A DNA stretch of 64,000 nt from Devosia soli. Lineage in GTDB: Bacteria > Pseudomonadota > Alphaproteobacteria > Rhizobiales > Devosiaceae. The notes under the pieces were generated by a model. It saw only the letters and a list, made by a program, of their open reading frames with translations, was not told the DNA's origin and did not search any database. This document shows positions 37,606 through 47,858 of this stretch, piece by piece. The stretch spans positions 1-64,000 of the forward strand of contig NZ_LAJG01000021.1 in assembly GCF_000970455.1 (NCBI RefSeq), read 5' to 3'. The translations under genes were made by a program, and so were the position numbers. Numbering within the stretch: the stretch's first letter is position 1; the number at the start of each line of letters is the position of its first letter.

Positions 37606-38379
37606 GTGACTAGCCTTGTGTCCCAAAGTCTTACGGTGGGCGAAGAAGCCTCACGACGTGATATAGGTATTCTGCGCCGCCCCGGAAAGGTGCCCGGGCT
37701 TTTCTGGCTCAATGGTTTCCGATCTGTCATGATGGGCCTCAAGGCGAGCGCCATCGACGCCCTCGGCGCCGAAAAAGGATTGTCGGTCACCCGATTCGAT
37801 TATTCCGGCCTCGGCGCCTCCGGTGGCACTTTCGAGGACGGCACCATCAGCCGCTGGCTTGAGGAAACCATTGCCGTCTTCGGCGAGACGACTGGCCCGC
37901 AGATCCTCATTGGCTCTTCCATGGGCGGCTGGCTTGCCCTGCTGCTCGCGCGCCATCTCCTTCAAACCGGGGAAAAGAGGCTCTCTGGCATCGTCCTGAT
38001 CGCCCCCGCGGTCGACGCCACCCACGATCTCATCCCTGCCCGCCTGACCTCCGAGCAACAGGCGAGACTTGTCGCCACCGGCCATGTGGATCGCGATAGC
38101 GCCTATGGAGATGGCCCCTATCGCTACACCAAAAAGCTGCTCGATGACGGCGCCAACCATCTCCTCTTCGGCCGCGTCATCGAAACCGGCTGCCCCGTCC
38201 ATATCCTCCAGGGCGGACGCGACCCGGACGTCCCGCCCGCCCACGCGCAAAAACTGCTGACCCACATCCTCCACGATCCGGTCACCTACACGCTGATCCC
38301 GGACGGCGATCACCGCCTGAGCCGGAACGAGGATCTCGAGCGCTTGCGCGCAGCAGTGCTGGGCATGGTGCAAAGCTAG
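37606..38379 (+). CDS. Alpha/beta hydrolase
   Basis: A 257-residue hydrolase. It has LFWLNGFRSVMMG and YSGLGASGG, then nucleophile Ser in IGSSMGGWLALLLARHL near residue 106, and late acid/base candidates in GGRDPDVPPAH and DGDHRLSR. It resembles the palmitoyl-thioesterase ABHD10-like group common in Rhizobiales, though that is an inference. Start codons are GTG at 37606 or 37618; neither has a clear ribosome site. It is divergent from infC. Confidence 0.85.
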   Translation: MTSLVSQSLTVGEEASRRDIGILRRPGKVPGLFWLNGFRSVMMGLKASAIDALGAEKGLSVTRFDYSGLGASGGTFEDGTISRWLEETIAVFGETTGPQILIGSSMGGWLALLLARHLLQTGEKRLSGIVLIAPAVDATHDLIPARLTSEQQARLVATGHVDRDSAYGDGPYRYTKKLLDDGANHLLFGRVIETGCPVHILQGGRDPDVPPAHAQKLLTHILHDPVTYTLIPDGDHRLSRNEDLERLRAAVLGMVQS

Positions 38380-38437
38380 GATTTCATCTCAACATCCGAA
38401 CAGTGGCGACCTTCTCGCCCTGATCATCCAAGCTGTC

Positions 38438-38456
38438 ATCCCCGCGAAAGCGGAGA
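38438..38456. repeat. Dispersed-type hairpin repeat (CATCCCCGCGAAAGCGG)
   Basis: CCCCGC and GCGGAG pair around GAAA with one mismatch, preceded by TGTCAT. This TCATCCCCGCGAAAGCGG unit is a common intergenic repeat type in alphaproteobacteria. It lies between two convergent genes and may act as a terminator. Confidence 0.6.
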
Positions 38457-38463
38457 CCTCTGT

Positions 38464-39117
38464 TTACCGCCCCATCTCCAACCGCGTCTTCTGCTGCCCT
38501 GTGGCGCCAAAATTCTCCGGGTCCAGCCAACGCATGAATTCGGCCCTGATGCGCGGCCATTCGCCGTCGAGCAACGAGAACCAGGCCGTGTCCCGGCTTT
38601 CGCCCTTGAGGATCATGTCCTGGCGGAAGACGCCCTCATGGGTGAAGCCAAAACGCCGCGCCGCCGCCTTGGAGGGTTCGTTGCGATCGTTGCATTTCCA
38701 TTCGAAGCGCCGATAGCCGAGGTCGTCGAAGGCATGGCGGGCGAAAAGATAGAGCGCTTCGGTGGCAAGGCGCGTGCGCGCCATGGGCAGGCCCCAATAA
38801 ACGCCGCCGATCTCGATCGAGCCGTGTTCGGGCCGTATACGCATCCAGCCCTGCTGGCCCAGCGCCCGGCCGCTCGCCTTGTCGATGATCGCGACATAAC
38901 GGTCCTGCCCAGCATTGGCGAGGGCGATCCGCGCTTCCATATCGGCCAGCGATGTCGGCGCTTCGCTAAACAGCCAGCGATAGCGCTCGGGCCCGCCCGG
39001 CACGGTCGAGACGGCATAAAGATCGGCCGCATGCTTTTGCGCGATCGGCTCGAGCCGCACATAGCGCCCTTCGAGAACGATGTCCCGCGGCGTCGATTTT
39101 GCGGATTGAAGCGTCAT
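38464..39117 (-). CDS. GNAT family N-acetyltransferase (RimJ/RimL-like)
   Basis: A 217-residue acetyltransferase. The order VRLEPIAQKHAADLYAV, ALGQQGWMRIRPEHGSIEIGGVYWG, and RRFEWKCNDRNEPSKAAARRFGFTHEGVFRQDMI matches RimJ/RimL-type enzymes, in which the last block binds acetyl-CoA. The target is unknown. Its ATG overlaps the stop of the epimerase (ATGA) so it is the last gene of the fzlA run. Confidence 0.9.
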   Translation of the reverse strand: MTLQSAKSTPRDIVLEGRYVRLEPIAQKHAADLYAVSTVPGGPERYRWLFSEAPTSLADMEARIALANAGQDRYVAIIDKASGRALGQQGWMRIRPEHGSIEIGGVYWGLPMARTRLATEALYLFARHAFDDLGYRRFEWKCNDRNEPSKAAARRFGFTHEGVFRQDMILKGESRDTAWFSLLDGEWPRIRAEFMRWLDPENFGATGQQKTRLEMGR

Positions 39118-39983
39118 CGGCGCGCCTCCCAGAGTGCGTCGAGCCCGGCCCGATAATCGGGATACAGAAGTTCGATTCCCAGCGCCTTCTTGATTGCGGC
39201 ATTCGAAACGCGCTTGTTGTCCCGATAAAAGCTGCGGGCCATGGGCGACATGTCCGCACGCTCGAAAGGCACTTCCGGCGGCGGTTCGACGCCCATTTTT
39301 CGTGCTGCGTAGGTAATCAGATCCTGCGGCGGCGCCGGTTCGTCATCGGCAAGATTGAAAATTCCGGCCAGCCGGCGCATCGCGGCAAGCTCGGTCACGC
39401 GCGCGATGTCGGCCACATGAATGCGGTTGAACACCTGCCCGGGCTTGATCACCCGCCGCGCCGTGCCGTCCGCCAGCCGATCGAAACTCGATCGCCCTGG
39501 CCCATAGATGCCGGCAAGCCGCAAGATGCAGAGTGGCACGCCACGCGCCTTGGCGTAAGCAATCCATTCTTCCTCGGCCTTGACGCGAAAATCGGATCGC
39601 AGGTTGCGCGGCACGAGCGGCGCCGACTCGTCGATCCAGGCGCCGTCGAAATCCCCATAGACCCCGACCGTGGAATAATAGCAGAGCCATTGCAGGTCCG
39701 GCATCGCATCGAGTTCGGCGCGATGGTGGCGCAGCACCACATCGCCCTCCTCGTCGGGTGCGATCGAGACGACGACATGCGTGCAATCCCTCAGCGTCCC
39801 CGCCACGTCGGGGCCGGGCGCAGTGCCGTCGAAGACGACGGCATCGAGACCGCCATTGGTTAACCGATCCGCCTTCTCGGGGGTTCGAACCGTTCCCGTA
39901 ATGGTACCGAATTGGGTGTTTTGGCGCAGCCTTTGGGCACTGGCCTGCGCGGAAAATCCGAGGCCGAAGAAAAATGCGCGCAT
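39114..39983 (-). CDS. NAD-dependent epimerase/dehydratase (SDR-like)
   Basis: A 289-residue Rossmann-fold protein starting MRAFFFGLGFSAQASAQRL, with a GxGxxA-like nucleotide loop, YYSTVGVYGDFDGAW and LRLAGIYGPGRSS. It resembles atypical extended SDRs of the YeeZ type. The frame is open up to 40184, but the ATG at 39983 gives the Rossmann start. It lies between fzlA and a GNAT gene in one transcript. Substrate unknown. Confidence 0.85.
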   Translation of the reverse strand: MRAFFFGLGFSAQASAQRLRQNTQFGTITGTVRTPEKADRLTNGGLDAVVFDGTAPGPDVAGTLRDCTHVVVSIAPDEEGDVVLRHHRAELDAMPDLQWLCYYSTVGVYGDFDGAWIDESAPLVPRNLRSDFRVKAEEEWIAYAKARGVPLCILRLAGIYGPGRSSFDRLADGTARRVIKPGQVFNRIHVADIARVTELAAMRRLAGIFNLADDEPAPPQDLITYAARKMGVEPPPEVPFERADMSPMARSFYRDNKRVSNAAIKKALGIELLYPDYRAGLDALWEARR

Positions 39984-40005
39984 AGATATCCCCGGCCCGA
40001 AATTT

Positions 40006-40683
40006 TCAGAAATCGAGGTCGGCATACCCCTTGCTCGGCTGCATGGCAACGACGCGGTCGTTGAGCAGGGTGCGGAATGCGGGGCGGGACTTGAGCCGCG
40101 AATACCAGTCGCGCGTCTCGGCTGCCTTGGCCCAATCGATATCGCCCATATAGTCGAGCGTCGAAAGGTGCGCGGCGAGCGCAAAGTCGGCCAGCGTCAT
40201 CTCTTCGCCGGCAAGCCATTTGCGGCTCGCAAGGAGCCAGTTGAAATAGAGCATGTGCTCGCTCAGGTTGGCCTTGGCTGCGCGGAGGACCGACGGCTCG
40301 GGCGTGGCGCCGGGAATGTCGCGCTTGGAGATTTTTTCCTCGAAAAGATAACGGGTTACCTCGTCGTTGAACTTGACCAGCATCCATTCGACGAGCCGCC
40401 ACATCTCGGCGCGCTCGAGCGGATGGTTGGGCACGAGGCCGCCGATGGTTTCGAGCGTGTAGATATCTTCCACCGCATGGATCGCGGCCAAGATCCCGAT
40501 GATCGGCACCTCGTCATCGGTGACGAGAATAGGCAGCGTTGCCGCCGGGTTGAGATCGAGCAGATGCGGCTCGCGCAGCCATGGCTTGATCTCCTCAACA
40601 TCGAGCGGCACGCCATATTCGGCACACATCAACCGGATGAGGCGCGAGGCGGGGTCGAGGGGATAATGCACGAGAGTGGGCAT
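40006..40683 (-). CDS. fzlA: Glutathione S-transferase-like FtsZ-binding protein FzlA
   Basis: A 225-residue GST-fold protein. In Caulobacter FzlA binds FtsZ filaments, curves them and couples division to wall synthesis. Here the length, the PTLVHYPLDPASRLIRLMCAEYGV start, the LPILVTDDEVPIIG middle and the C-terminal PSKGYADLDF end fit that family, and the neighbourhood of uppP on the opposite strand is the same as I recall for Caulobacter. The ATG at 40683 gives the GST start; the frame to 40764 is an extension. Identification is from pattern memory. Confidence 0.85.
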   Translation of the reverse strand: MPTLVHYPLDPASRLIRLMCAEYGVPLDVEEIKPWLREPHLLDLNPAATLPILVTDDEVPIIGILAAIHAVEDIYTLETIGGLVPNHPLERAEMWRLVEWMLVKFNDEVTRYLFEEKISKRDIPGATPEPSVLRAAKANLSEHMLYFNWLLASRKWLAGEEMTLADFALAAHLSTLDYMGDIDWAKAAETRDWYSRLKSRPAFRTLLNDRVVAMQPSKGYADLDF

Positions 40684-40793
40684 GAACGGGCTCTGGTTGA
40701 CGCGCGGCTGCTTTTCACATGTCCACGCTTGGCGGTGCAGTCGAACATCGCTAAGACAGGGCAAGCGGCCCAGAAGACGAGTTAGGAGATCAA

Positions 40794-41606
40794 ATGAACG
40801 CCGATCAAGGTCTTTTTGTGCCGCTTATTCTGGGAATTCTCGAAGGGCTTACCGAATTCCTACCAGTCAGCTCAACAGGCCATCTCCTGCTCGCCGGCCA
40901 TTTCTTCGGTTTGACCCAGCCGGCGACCTTCGTCGTCCTTATCCAGCTCGGGGCCATCCTGGCCGTCGTCACCGTCTACTTCGCCAAGCTCGGCGTCCTG
41001 ATCCGTGATGCGCTGACCGGCAAGCGCTATGCCTGGAACTTCGCGCTTTCCGTCATTCTCGCCTGTTTCCCGGCCGTCATCGCCGGCGTGCTCCTTCGCG
41101 ATTTCATTCAGGGCGACCTCTGGGAATCGGCGGCGCTGATCTGCTGGACGCTGCTGATAGGGGGTTTCATCCTCCTCATCGTCGACCGGCTCGATCTCAA
41201 GCCAAAGTATGACGACATCTACACTTTTCCCTGGCATCTGGCGCTGATCGTGGGCCTTTTCCAGATGCTGTCGCTGGTGCCGGGCGTGTCCCGCTCCGGC
41301 TCGACGGTCGTCGGCGGCATGCTTTTTGGCGCCAGCAAGCGCGCCGCCGCCGAGTTCACCTTCTTCATCGCGCTTCCCATCATGGTCGGCGCCTTCGGCT
41401 ACGATCTTTACAAAAGCCGCGACCTCATCGACACGTCCATCGCCCTCAATGTCGCGATCGGCTTTGCCGCCGCCTTCATCGTCGGCGCGATCGTCGTGCG
41501 CTATCTTCTCAACTTCGTCTCGCGCTATGGCTTTGCGCCCTTCGCCTGGTGGCGCATCGCGGTGGGTGTGTTCGGACTGGTCGGGATTTATTTCTTCGGC
41601 CGCTAA
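40794..41606 (+). CDS. uppP: Undecaprenyl-diphosphatase
   Basis: A 270-residue membrane enzyme that recycles the carrier lipid of peptidoglycan synthesis. The two diagnostic motifs are present: EGLTEFLPVSSTGHLLLAG near residue 17 and PGVSRSGSTVVGGM in the second half. About eight transmembrane helices are evident. A strong bidirectional terminator follows. It is divergent from fzlA, 110 bases between starts. Confidence 0.96.
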   Translation: MNADQGLFVPLILGILEGLTEFLPVSSTGHLLLAGHFFGLTQPATFVVLIQLGAILAVVTVYFAKLGVLIRDALTGKRYAWNFALSVILACFPAVIAGVLLRDFIQGDLWESAALICWTLLIGGFILLIVDRLDLKPKYDDIYTFPWHLALIVGLFQMLSLVPGVSRSGSTVVGGMLFGASKRAAAEFTFFIALPIMVGAFGYDLYKSRDLIDTSIALNVAIGFAAAFIVGAIVVRYLLNFVSRYGFAPFAWWRIAVGVFGLVGIYFFGR

Positions 41607-41628
41607 GCGGTTCCTGAAGCGTAAAAGC

Positions 41629-41655
41629 AAAAGGCCTCCCGCTGGGAGGCCTTTT
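41629..41655. terminator. Bidirectional terminator between uppP and lolA
   Basis: AAAAGGCCTCCC and GGGAGGCCTTTT form perfect 12-bp arms around GCT, between two convergent genes. Confidence 0.9.
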
Positions 41656-41678
41656 CGTATGGTTCGAGCGCTTGCCCC

Positions 41679-42311
41679 TCACCGTGTCGAGGGATCGACA
41701 CCCTTGTAGGTCGCGGGAATGGAAAAGTACGAGCGTGGAATCTCGACGCCCTTTTCGACGTCATAAAGCGAAAAGGTCAGTTCCGAGCCGTTCGGCTCAA
41801 CCAGGCTCCACTGCGCCAGATCCTTGGTTTCAGTGTCGAATACCAGCGAGACCTGCACGGTACCGGCGACGGTCTCATCGACCACGGTAATCGAAATATA
41901 GCCGTCCGACGTCGTCACATCGAGCACATTGGCGCTCAAGAGATCGATCTTTTCTCCCAGGAACTGCCGGAGCGGAATCGTGTCCTGCGGATAGGCGTAA
42001 TAGGTTTCGTCCTGGCGGTTGAGGACATAGAAGCCGCGGCCGACCGAAACGATCTCTTCCCGGCTCGGAGGATTGTAGCGGAACCGCACCTTATCCGGAC
42101 GCTCGAGGAAGAAGGTGCCTTCGGTACGCCCGCCGCTGGTGTCGATCTGCAGGAACCGGCCCACCATGGTGCGGATCGCCGAATTATGCGCGTTGATATC
42201 GGCGATCAGCTGCTGCTCTTCCGGGGTCAGGGCGCGGCCCTGCGCTAAAACCGGCAAGATGGGCGCCAGGGCGAAAGCGACACCGAGCAGAAGAGCGTGG
42301 CGGCGAATCAT
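41679..42311 (-). CDS. Outer membrane lipoprotein carrier LolA-family protein
   Basis: A 210-residue periplasmic protein. A signal peptide (MIRRHALLLGVAFALAPILPVLAQ) precedes the LolA-type fold with MVGRFLQIDTSGGRTEGTFFLERPDKVRFRYNPP and later LVEPNGSELTFSLYDVEKGVEI. LolA ferries lipoproteins from LolCDE to LolB; alphaproteobacterial members share this pattern. It follows the uppP terminator and is separated from ftsK by a small exported gene on the other strand. Confidence 0.88.
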   Translation of the reverse strand: MIRRHALLLGVAFALAPILPVLAQGRALTPEEQQLIADINAHNSAIRTMVGRFLQIDTSGGRTEGTFFLERPDKVRFRYNPPSREEIVSVGRGFYVLNRQDETYYAYPQDTIPLRQFLGEKIDLLSANVLDVTTSDGYISITVVDETVAGTVQVSLVFDTETKDLAQWSLVEPNGSELTFSLYDVEKGVEIPRSYFSIPATYKGVDPSTR

Positions 42312-42408
42312 GGACAGGTTATCCTCGCAGGTTTTTTGTGGTTCAAACTAACCTAGGCAGCAATTGCGGCAAGAGGTGGAAAGTTCCACGCAGGAGGGGA
42401 GAAGACCG

Positions 42409-42708
42409 ATGCTGAAGATCATGGCATGCTTAACGCTTCTGACGGCCGCAACGACGCCAGCCATCGCCGCCTTGCCGCCGCACTATCAGCGGCAGGCCGA
42501 ATTTGCGGCCGTTCTCGAAGCTGCGACAGTGGCGATGGGGATCGGCCGGTTGATCGATGCAGTTGAAATGACTGGACCGGATGCTTTCATGGTGAAATCG
42601 GGCGGTTGCTCGGTGATCGTTCGCATTGTGGATGCGCCGAAGAAGAAAGAGCCGGGCTGGGTGGGGCCGAGGGAGTTTGAGGCTAGGGCTGATGCGGTGG
42701 TGTGTTGA
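42409..42708 (+). CDS. Small exported hypothetical protein
   Basis: A 99-residue ORF with a signal peptide (MLKIMACLTLLTAATTPAIA) and a mature part with cysteines in SGGCSVIV and a C-terminal VVC. GGAGGGGAG lies upstream of the ATG at 42409, a strong ribosome site, which makes it a real gene despite no known family. It is divergent from lolA and converges with ftsK. Confidence 0.6.
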   Translation: MLKIMACLTLLTAATTPAIAALPPHYQRQAEFAAVLEAATVAMGIGRLIDAVEMTGPDAFMVKSGGCSVIVRIVDAPKKKEPGWVGPREFEARADAVVC

Positions 42709-42771
42709 AGTACCCCCCCACCGCGCTTCCCCTACCAGAGCAAGGCTGGGTGGGGGCCGACGTCCAAAACC

Positions 42772-42800
42772 AAAAAGCCCCGGCTGAACACCGGGGCCTT
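42772..42800 (-). terminator. Terminator of ftsK
   Basis: GCCCCGG and CCGGGGC (42777-42783, 42791-42797) pair with CTGAACA between; on the minus strand CTTTTTG follows, about 20 bases beyond the ftsK stop. Confidence 0.75.
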
Positions 42801-42820
42801 TCACCTCAAACGCAAAACTC

Positions 42821-45565
<2,745 letters not shown>

Positions 45566-45627
45566 TACTTTTTGGGGCCACGACCCATTCGCGGGCCCCG
45601 CATCGCCTGCATGCTAAAGCGGTAGGG

Positions 45628-45642
45628 TTAATCGGGTGCTAA
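45628..45642 (-). promoter_or_regulatory. Candidate CtrA-binding site upstream of ftsK
   Basis: The minus strand reads TTAG-N7-TTAA, seven of eight fixed bases of the TTAA-N7-TTAA CtrA consensus, 63 bases upstream of the ftsK start. CtrA controls several division genes in alphaproteobacteria, so the place fits, but one near-match is weak evidence. Confidence 0.35.
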
Positions 45643-45748
45643 CCCGGACGCCTGACCGCTTGTGGAGCGTTTCCCGCTGCGTCCGGAACGTTGTGGAGAG
45701 CTGGGAGATGAGAAGCACCGGGACGTCCTTGCGCCCGGGTGTAAAGGA

Positions 45749-45833
45749 CTTTCTCCTGGAGTGCGGCCCGCCGATGTGCGTGGGAAGCCTCTGTGGCGGG
45801 CCAAGAGGAAGCAGGCCGCACACCAGGAGAAAG
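45749..45833. repeat. 19-of-20 inverted repeat with nested GGCCCGCC pair
   Basis: CTTTCTCCTGGAGTGCGGCC (45749-45768) and GGCCGCACACCAGGAGAAAG (45814-45833) are reverse complements at 19 of 20 positions. Inside, GGCCCGCC (45765-45772) can also pair with GGCGGGCC (45795-45802). No T-run follows the outer stem. Confidence 0.7.
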
Positions 45834-45870
45834 GAGCAGGCGGCGCCGCAGCGCCGCCCGCCGGAGAGCG

Positions 45871-47241
45871 TCAGTTGTAGGCGCGCTCGCCGTGGCTTGC
45901 GAGGTCGAGACCATCGCTTTCGCCCGCTTCGCTGATGCGCGCGCCGCCGAAGATCGCCTTGACGATGAGCATGGCAACGAGGGCCACGACACCGGACCAG
46001 ACGACGGCGATCACGACGCCGGTCAGCTGCACCATGAACTGGCCGCCGATCGAATAGGCCGCGGCATCGCCGAGCGGGTAACCGCCGAGGCCGGGCGCGG
46101 CAACGATGGCCGTGCCGAGCGCACCGATGATGCCGCCGACGCCGTGGATGCCGAACACGTCGAGCGAGTCGTCATATTTGAGGAGCGGCTTGAGGGTAAC
46201 GACGGCCCAGAGACAGACGACGCCAGCGATGGCGCCGAGAACGATGGCGCCACCGACACCGGCAAAGCCGGCAGCGGGCGTGATGGCGACGAGCCCGGCA
46301 ACGGCACCCGAGACGGCACCGAGGGCCGAGGCATGGCCACGGGTGATGCGTTCACCAAGGGCCCAGGCCAACGCACCGGCAGCAGGGGCCAGAACCGTGT
46401 TGATCAGGGCAACGGCGGTCAGCGCATTGGCTTCGAGGTTCGAGCCAGCATTGAAGCCGAACCAGCCAAACCACAGAAGACCCGCACCGATATAGGTGAG
46501 GACGAGGTTATGGGGCGGGATCGGTTCCTTCATGAAGCCGAGACGCGGCCCGAGAACGATGGCGGCGACGAGCGCGGCCACACCGGAATTGATGTGGACC
46601 ACGGTGCCGCCGGCAAAGTCATAGGCGCCCATGCCGAAGAGGAGGCCCGGACCCGACCAGACCATGTGGGCCATCGGTATATAGGAGAAGGTGAACCAGA
46701 TGGCGAGGAAGGCCATCAGGGCGCCGAACTTCATGCGTTCGGCGATACCGCCGATGATGAGGGTCGAGGTGATGCAGGCAAAGGTCAGCTGGAACACCAC
46801 AAAGACCATTTCGGGCAGCTCGAAGCCGGCCGAGAAGGTCGCCGCACGCGATTCGAGCGTCACGCCCGAGAGGAAGAATTTGGAGAGGTCGCCAACGAAA
46901 GCCGAGAGACCGCCTTCGGTCGGGCCGGCAAAGGCCAGCGAGTAGCCGTAAGCGACCCAGAGAATGGCGATCATCGAGAAGCCGAGGAACACCTGGGTCA
47001 GAACCGAAAGAATGTTCTTGGCGCGGACGAGACCGCCGTAAAAGAGCGCCAGGCCCGGAATGGTCATGACGATGACGACCATGGTGGAAACGAGCATCCA
47101 GGCAACGTCGCCCTTATCGACAACAGCCGTGACTTCAGCGGCAGCTTCGGCAGCAGGAGCGGCAGCGTCCTGGGCGAAAGCCGGCAGGGCCAGCAGCAGA
47201 GAGGCCAGCGTGGCGCCTCCAAGTAGCTTGCTTATCTTCAT
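45871..47241 (-). CDS. amtB: Ammonium transporter AmtB
   Basis: A 456-residue inner-membrane ammonium channel with a cleavable signal (SKLLGGATLASLLLALPAFAQ) and eleven helices. The LFYGGLVRAKNILSV, DFAGGTVVHINSGVAALVAA and FGIHGVGGIIG segments with the twin His of the pore are present. The ATG at 47241 has GGGGAG seven bases upstream. It follows glnK by 20 bases in one operon. GlnK binds AmtB and closes it when nitrogen is plentiful. Confidence 0.96.
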   Translation of the reverse strand: MKISKLLGGATLASLLLALPAFAQDAAAPAAEAAAEVTAVVDKGDVAWMLVSTMVVIVMTIPGLALFYGGLVRAKNILSVLTQVFLGFSMIAILWVAYGYSLAFAGPTEGGLSAFVGDLSKFFLSGVTLESRAATFSAGFELPEMVFVVFQLTFACITSTLIIGGIAERMKFGALMAFLAIWFTFSYIPMAHMVWSGPGLLFGMGAYDFAGGTVVHINSGVAALVAAIVLGPRLGFMKEPIPPHNLVLTYIGAGLLWFGWFGFNAGSNLEANALTAVALINTVLAPAAGALAWALGERITRGHASALGAVSGAVAGLVAITPAAGFAGVGGAIVLGAIAGVVCLWAVVTLKPLLKYDDSLDVFGIHGVGGIIGALGTAIVAAPGLGGYPLGDAAAYSIGGQFMVQLTGVVIAVVWSGVVALVAMLIVKAIFGGARISEAGESDGLDLASHGERAYN

Positions 47242-47261
47242 CTTGTTTCTCCCCAAGACAC

Positions 47262-47600
47262 TTAGAGGGCGGACGCGCCGGTTTCGCCGGTGCGGATACG
47301 GGTGACGGCCAATAGGTCCAGCACGAAGATCTTGCCATCGCCGATACGGCCGGTCTGGGCCGAGTCGCGAATGGCATTGCTCACCTGGTCGGCGAGACTG
47401 TCGTCGACGGCGATCTCAAGCTTGAGCTTGGGCAGGAAATGCACGGCATATTCGGTGCCGCGATAGATTTCGGAGTGACCCTTCTGACGCCCGTAACCCT
47501 TCACCTCGGTAACGGTCATGCCGTGAACATCGAGCGAGTTGAGCGCCTGACGGACCTCTTCGAGCCGCGACGGCTTGATGATGGCAACCACCAGTTTCAT
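47262..47600 (-). CDS. glnK: Nitrogen regulatory protein P-II (GlnK)
   Basis: A 112-residue trimeric nitrogen signal protein. KLVVAIIKPSRLEEVRQAL opens the fold; the T-loop has KGHSEIYRGTEY with the uridylylated Tyr51, and the B-loop TGRIGDGKIFVLD is complete. Pairing with amtB identifies it as GlnK rather than GlnB. A sigma-54 promoter lies about 50 bases upstream of its start, as expected for NtrC-dependent nitrogen control. Confidence 0.96.
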   Translation of the reverse strand: MKLVVAIIKPSRLEEVRQALNSLDVHGMTVTEVKGYGRQKGHSEIYRGTEYAVHFLPKLKLEIAVDDSLADQVSNAIRDSAQTGRIGDGKIFVLDLLAVTRIRTGETGASAL

Positions 47601-47647
47601 ATGACCCCCTTGGCGCCGCTGGGCGCGTTTTGGAACGACAGGACAGT

Positions 47648-47664
47648 AACAAGAGCCGTGCCAA
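47648..47664 (-). promoter_or_regulatory. Sigma-54 promoter of glnK-amtB
   Basis: On the minus strand TTGGCACGGCTCTTGTT matches the TGGCAC-N5-TTGC(A/T) -24/-12 consensus in the invariant GG and in TTG, with one base off at -12 (TTGT). Transcription would begin about 35 bases before the glnK ATG. Confidence 0.8.
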
Positions 47665-47858
47665 CCGAAGCGGCAGGAATCCTTGCGTATTTACAATGGT
47701 TTAACCGGGGACCGAATTCGGAGACTCGGAAATGGGCAGATCAGCGCATTCTTTTTGGGCGCCCAGCCCATCGATTGCCTAAAATTTAGCCGCGTCATAG
47801 GGCGCACTTGCTTCAAGGCCCGGGCAGCGCGACAAGGGACGGGAGAATGGAGACGGGT

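Larger units (their letters stand above)
45566..45870. other. Intergenic region between amtB and ftsK with a long inverted repeat
   Basis: No gene is supported. It contains a candidate CtrA site near ftsK, an 85-base stem-loop region (45749-45833) and a GGCGGCGC/GCGCCGCC hairpin at 45839-45858 that may end the glnK-amtB transcript. Confidence 0.5.

Noticed and set aside
39880-39897. GGTTCGAACC sequence resembling a tRNA T arm
   Set aside because: It is inside the epimerase gene and the other tRNA arms are absent.
45793-47226. 477-residue plus-strand ORF opposite amtB
   Set aside because: Shadow of a gene with clear ammonium-channel motifs; the predicted protein is a charged low-complexity string.
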